9,038 nucleotides of DNA from DASUSH01 sp050996575 (lineage in GTDB: Bacteria > Actinomycetota > Thermoleophilia > Solirubrobacterales > 70-9), in assembly GCA_050996575.1 (NCBI GenBank), contig JBPCRS010000200.1:1-9038 (forward strand), written 5' to 3'. Below, one piece after another: positions 5,962-9,038 of this stretch. The position numbers were made by a program, and so were the translations under genes. Within the stretch, counting starts at the first letter, position 1. Each line of letters begins with the position of its first letter. Under the pieces are notes generated by a model. It worked only from the letters and a program-made list of their open reading frames with translations. It did no database searches and was not told where the DNA came from.

Positions 5962-6345
5962 GTGCTGCACCACGTCACCGTCGACGTCGCAGACCTTGAG
6001 CGCAGCGCCGGTTTCTACGACGCGTTGCTCTCGCCACTCGGTTGGCGGAGGATCTTCAGCGACACCGATGCGATCGGCTACGGCTTCTTCGACGACCTCC
6101 TGCTCGTGCTCTCGACCGGTCGCCGGCCGCAGCCGGGCACCGGACATTTCTGCGTCGCCGCCGTCGGTGCGGCCGCCGTCCGCGCCGCCTTCGAGGCCGG
6201 TGTCGGCGCCGGCGGGCGAAGCGAGGGCGAGCCGAGCGCTCGCCGCGGCTACGAGTCGGGGTACTACTCCGGCTACATGCGCGACCCGGACGGCTACCGG
6301 GTCGAGATCGCCGTCCGCGTTCCGGCACGCGCACGCGCCGCCTGA
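5962..6345 (+). CDS. VOC family protein (glyoxalase/bleomycin-resistance fold)
   Basis: This 127-residue single-domain protein shows the vicinal-oxygen-chelate pattern. It opens with LHHVTVDVADLERSAGFYDALL, where a His in the first strand is a usual metal ligand, and closes with MRDPDGYRVEIAV, where the Glu is the usual last ligand. The Gly-rich middle and the GYYSGY stretch match small stand-alone VOC proteins. Members include glyoxalases, dioxygenases, fosfomycin- or bleomycin-resistance proteins and many of unknown role; nothing here selects one. GTG 5962 is chosen because it places the first strand at residue 2 and follows a -10-like box by seven bases. Starting at ATG 5917 would add 15 unrelated residues. 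It stands alone, between the exporter operon and the glycolytic operon, and is read in the same direction as both. Confidence 0.82.
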   Translation: MLHHVTVDVADLERSAGFYDALLSPLGWRRIFSDTDAIGYGFFDDLLLVLSTGRRPQPGTGHFCVAAVGAAAVRAAFEAGVGAGGRSEGEPSARRGYESGYYSGYMRDPDGYRVEIAVRVPARARAA

Positions 6346-6368
6346 CGCCCCGCGCGTCTGCGGCCCAA

Positions 6369-6374
6369 TACCCT
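6369..6374 (+). promoter_or_regulatory. Weak -10 candidate for the gap-pgk-tpiA operon
   Basis: TACCCT fits TANNNT and would give a leader of about 30 bases containing the gap Shine-Dalgarno. No -35 is recognisable at the right distance. It is offered only because the 65-base spacer between the VOC stop and gap should hold the operon promoter. Confidence 0.25.
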
Positions 6375-6398
6375 CCGCGACCCAAACTTCTTACTCCT

Positions 6399-6404
6399 AG
6401 GAGG
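6399..6404 (+). promoter_or_regulatory. Consensus Shine-Dalgarno of gap
   Basis: AGGAGG stands six bases before the gap ATG at 6411 and is the strongest ribosome-binding site in the window, as expected for a highly expressed glycolytic gene. Its first half belongs to a perfect 10-base palindrome, CTCCTAGGAG (6394-6403). Confidence 0.88.
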
Positions 6405-6410
6405 TCGTGA

Positions 6411-7423
6411 ATGGCAGTCAAGGTCGGGATCAACGGGTTCGGTCGGATCGGCCGCAACCTCTTTCGTGCCGCCCACGAGGCGGGCGCGGACCTCGATTTC
6501 GTCGCCGTCAACGACCTCACCGACCCGGAGACGCTCGCGCACCTGCTCAAGTACGACTCGATCCTCGGCCGCTTCCCGGGTGAGGTCGAGGCGGGCGAGG
6601 ACTCGATCTCGGTCGACGGGACCGAGATCAAGGTTCTCTCCGAGCGCGATCCGGCAGATCTCGGCTGGGGCGATCTCGGCGTCGACGTCGTGATCGAATC
6701 GACCGGCCTGTTCACGAAGCGCGCGGACGCCGAGAAGCACCTCGCCGCGGGGGCGAAGAAGGTGATCATCTCGGCGCCGGCGACCGATCCCGACGTGACC
6801 CTCGCGCTCGGCGTCAACTTCGACGCCTACGACCCCGATGAGCACCACATCATCTCGAACGCGTCGTGCACGACCAACTGCCTGGCGCCGCTCGCCAAGG
6901 TGCTGCACGAGGCAGTCGGGATCGAGCGCGGGCTGATGACCACGATCCACGCCTACACCGCAGATCAGCGACTCCAGGACATGCCGCACAAGGACCCGCG
7001 CCGGGCGCGCGCGGCGGCGCTCAACTTGATCCCGACGACGACCGGTGCGGCGAAGGCCGTCGGCCTCGTCCTTCCCGACCTCCAGGGAAAGCTGAACGGG
7101 TTCGCGATCCGGGCGCCCGTTGCGACCGGCTCGGTCGTCGACCTCGCGGCCGAGGTCTCGCGCGACACCAGCGCCGAGGAGATCAACGCCGCGGTCTGCG
7201 AGGCGGCCGAGGGTCCATTGGCCGGGATCCTCGCCTACACCGAGGACCCGATCGTCTCCTCCGACATCGTCAAGGACCCGCACTCGTCGATCTTCGACGC
7301 TCAGCTGACGATGGTGATCGAGGGCCGGATGGTCAAGGCGGTCTCTTGGTACGACAACGAATGGGGCTACTCGAACCGCGTCGTTGAGCTGGCGGCGAAG
7401 GTGCTCGAGCCGGCCGCGGTCGC

Positions 7424-7427
<4 letters not shown>
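6411..7427 (+). CDS. gap: Glyceraldehyde-3-phosphate dehydrogenase, NAD-dependent type
   Basis: The 338-residue enzyme oxidises and phosphorylates glyceraldehyde 3-phosphate to 1,3-bisphosphoglycerate in the cytoplasm. The nucleotide-binding loop is GINGFGRIGR (6-15). VAVNDLTD at the end of the second strand is the form of NAD-using glycolytic enzymes, not the NADP-using photosynthetic ones. The catalytic Cys is C153 in SNASCTTNC, and the base is H180 in TIHAYT, 27 residues later as is standard. WYDNEWGYSNR near the C-terminus is also invariant. Length is normal. It leads the gap-pgk-tpiA operon behind a strong Shine-Dalgarno, and its stop overlaps the pgk start as TTGA. Confidence 0.98.
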
Positions 7428-8604
<1,177 letters not shown>

Positions 8605-8608
<4 letters not shown>

Positions 8609-9038
8609 GCGATCGCATGCCCTACATGGCAGCGAACTGGAAGATGCACAAGACCGTTGCCGAGGCGGAGGCCTTTTTCGCCGATTTCCTGCCGCGGGTT
8701 GGTGATGCCGAGGGGGTCGACATCGTCGTCTGCCCGCCTTACCTGGCGCTGACGGCCGCGGTTGACGCCTGCGCCGGTAGCTCGGTTCGGATCGCCGCTC
8801 AGAACATGCACGAGGAAGAGTCAGGCGCGTTCACGGGCGAGGTCTCGGCGCCGATGCTGAACGAGATCGGCGTCGATGCCGTCGTCCTCGGTCACTCCGA
8901 GCGGCGCACCTACTTCGCCGAGTCCGACGCGGCGCTAGCGAACAAGGTCCCGGCGGCGCCTGCCGCAGACCACCGGCCGGAGCGGGGCGTCCGCGCCCCT
9001 CGAACCGCCGGAGAGGCCGGCAAAATCCGAAGCGTACT
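8605..9038 (+). CDS. tpiA: Triose-phosphate isomerase, 3' end outside the window and its last part corrupted
   Basis: This enzyme interconverts dihydroxyacetone phosphate and glyceraldehyde 3-phosphate. The N-terminal half is clear: AANWKMHKT contains N11 and K13 of the active site, AAQNMHEEESGAFTGEVSAPML is the usual second block, and LGHSERRTYF holds the electrophile H97. The window ends at about residue 144, so the catalytic Glu and phosphate loop are not seen. From about residue 115 the sequence stops matching the family; the segment where PILCVGE is expected cannot be recognised, though the frame stays open. ATG 8605 overlaps the pgk stop as ATGA and has GAGGTG eight bases upstream; ATG 8617 is a possible later start. 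It is the third gene of the glycolytic operon. Confidence 0.92.
8949..9038 (+). other. Degraded end of the window, probable sequence errors
   Basis: After ALANKV the tpiA reading should continue roughly as a helix, then RP-(hydrophobic)2-CVGE and an EAGKTEAV-like helix. Instead it reads PAAPAADHRPERGV and onward. The spacing of the surviving family residues (AAD, RP, GV, EAGK) is kept, while intervening Leu, Val, Cys and Glu codons differ by one to three bases. Near the end, one inserted T and one missing G would restore a normal reading. Many substitutions plus compensating indels confined to the last 90 bases fit poor base calls at a contig end better than evolution. Confidence 0.6.

Noticed and set aside
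6208..6223. 16-base sequence also present at 25-40 (GCCGGCGGGCGAAGCG)
   Set aside because: The second copy lies inside the VOC gene and encodes residues fitting the family (Gly-rich middle), and flanks do not match. A shared GC-rich 16-mer is probably chance, though a genome-wide count would settle whether it is a dispersed repeat.
6294..7283. 329-codon minus-strand open frame opposite gap
   Set aside because: It is a shadow of the strongly biased gap codons, with low-complexity Arg/Asp/Val-rich protein and no motif or start signal.

Overview
The window is very GC-rich, with G or C at nearly every third codon position, and it uses ATG, GTG and TTG starts. Protein styles (actinobacterial-type UvrC, a gap-pgk-tpiA run, a DrrA/DrrB-like exporter) point to a high-GC Actinomycetota. 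A Thermoleophilia/Solirubrobacterales-like lineage is my best guess, made from general style and not from any database match. Tightly packed genes, several starts that look leaderless, and a right edge that decays into apparent sequence errors suggest an environmental or metagenome-assembled contig.

Layout, left to right. Positions 1-145 hold no gene I can name, only a small hairpin and ambiguous short open frames. An enoyl-CoA hydratase/isomerase family protein (minus strand, 146-979) is divergent from uvrC (plus strand, 1032-2924) across 52 bases. uvrC converges on a lipoprotein glycoside hydrolase of clan GH-A type (minus strand, 3018-4148), and a 43-base imperfect hairpin lies between the two stop codons. 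Only 20 bases separate the hydrolase start from a divergent two-gene ABC-2 exporter operon (ATPase 4169-5098, permease 5095-5868, ATGA overlap). A short spacer then carries what looks like the tail of a lost minus-strand gene, a 6-bp inverted repeat and a -10-like box, followed by a small VOC (glyoxalase/bleomycin-resistance fold) protein at 5962-6345. The right third is the lower-glycolysis operon gap-pgk-tpiA, with a strong Shine-Dalgarno before gap and 4-base overlaps at both internal junctions (TTGA and ATGA).

Functionally, gap, pgk and tpiA form one pathway unit (dihydroxyacetone phosphate to glyceraldehyde 3-phosphate to 3-phosphoglycerate). The exporter pair is a second unit. The other genes are single-gene neighbours. 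In many Actinobacteria uvrC is followed by rapZ, yvcK (gluP) and whiA and then gap-pgk-tpi. Here uvrC and gap are still near each other, but the stretch between them holds the hydrolase, the exporter and the VOC gene instead.

I see no CRISPR array, insertion sequence, tRNA, rRNA or convincing new multi-gene defence or biosynthetic system. The most useful second-look items are the likely leaderless starts, the long hairpin between the convergent genes, the altered uvrC-gap neighbourhood, the non-standard active site of the crotonase-fold enzyme, and the corrupted 3' end of tpiA.
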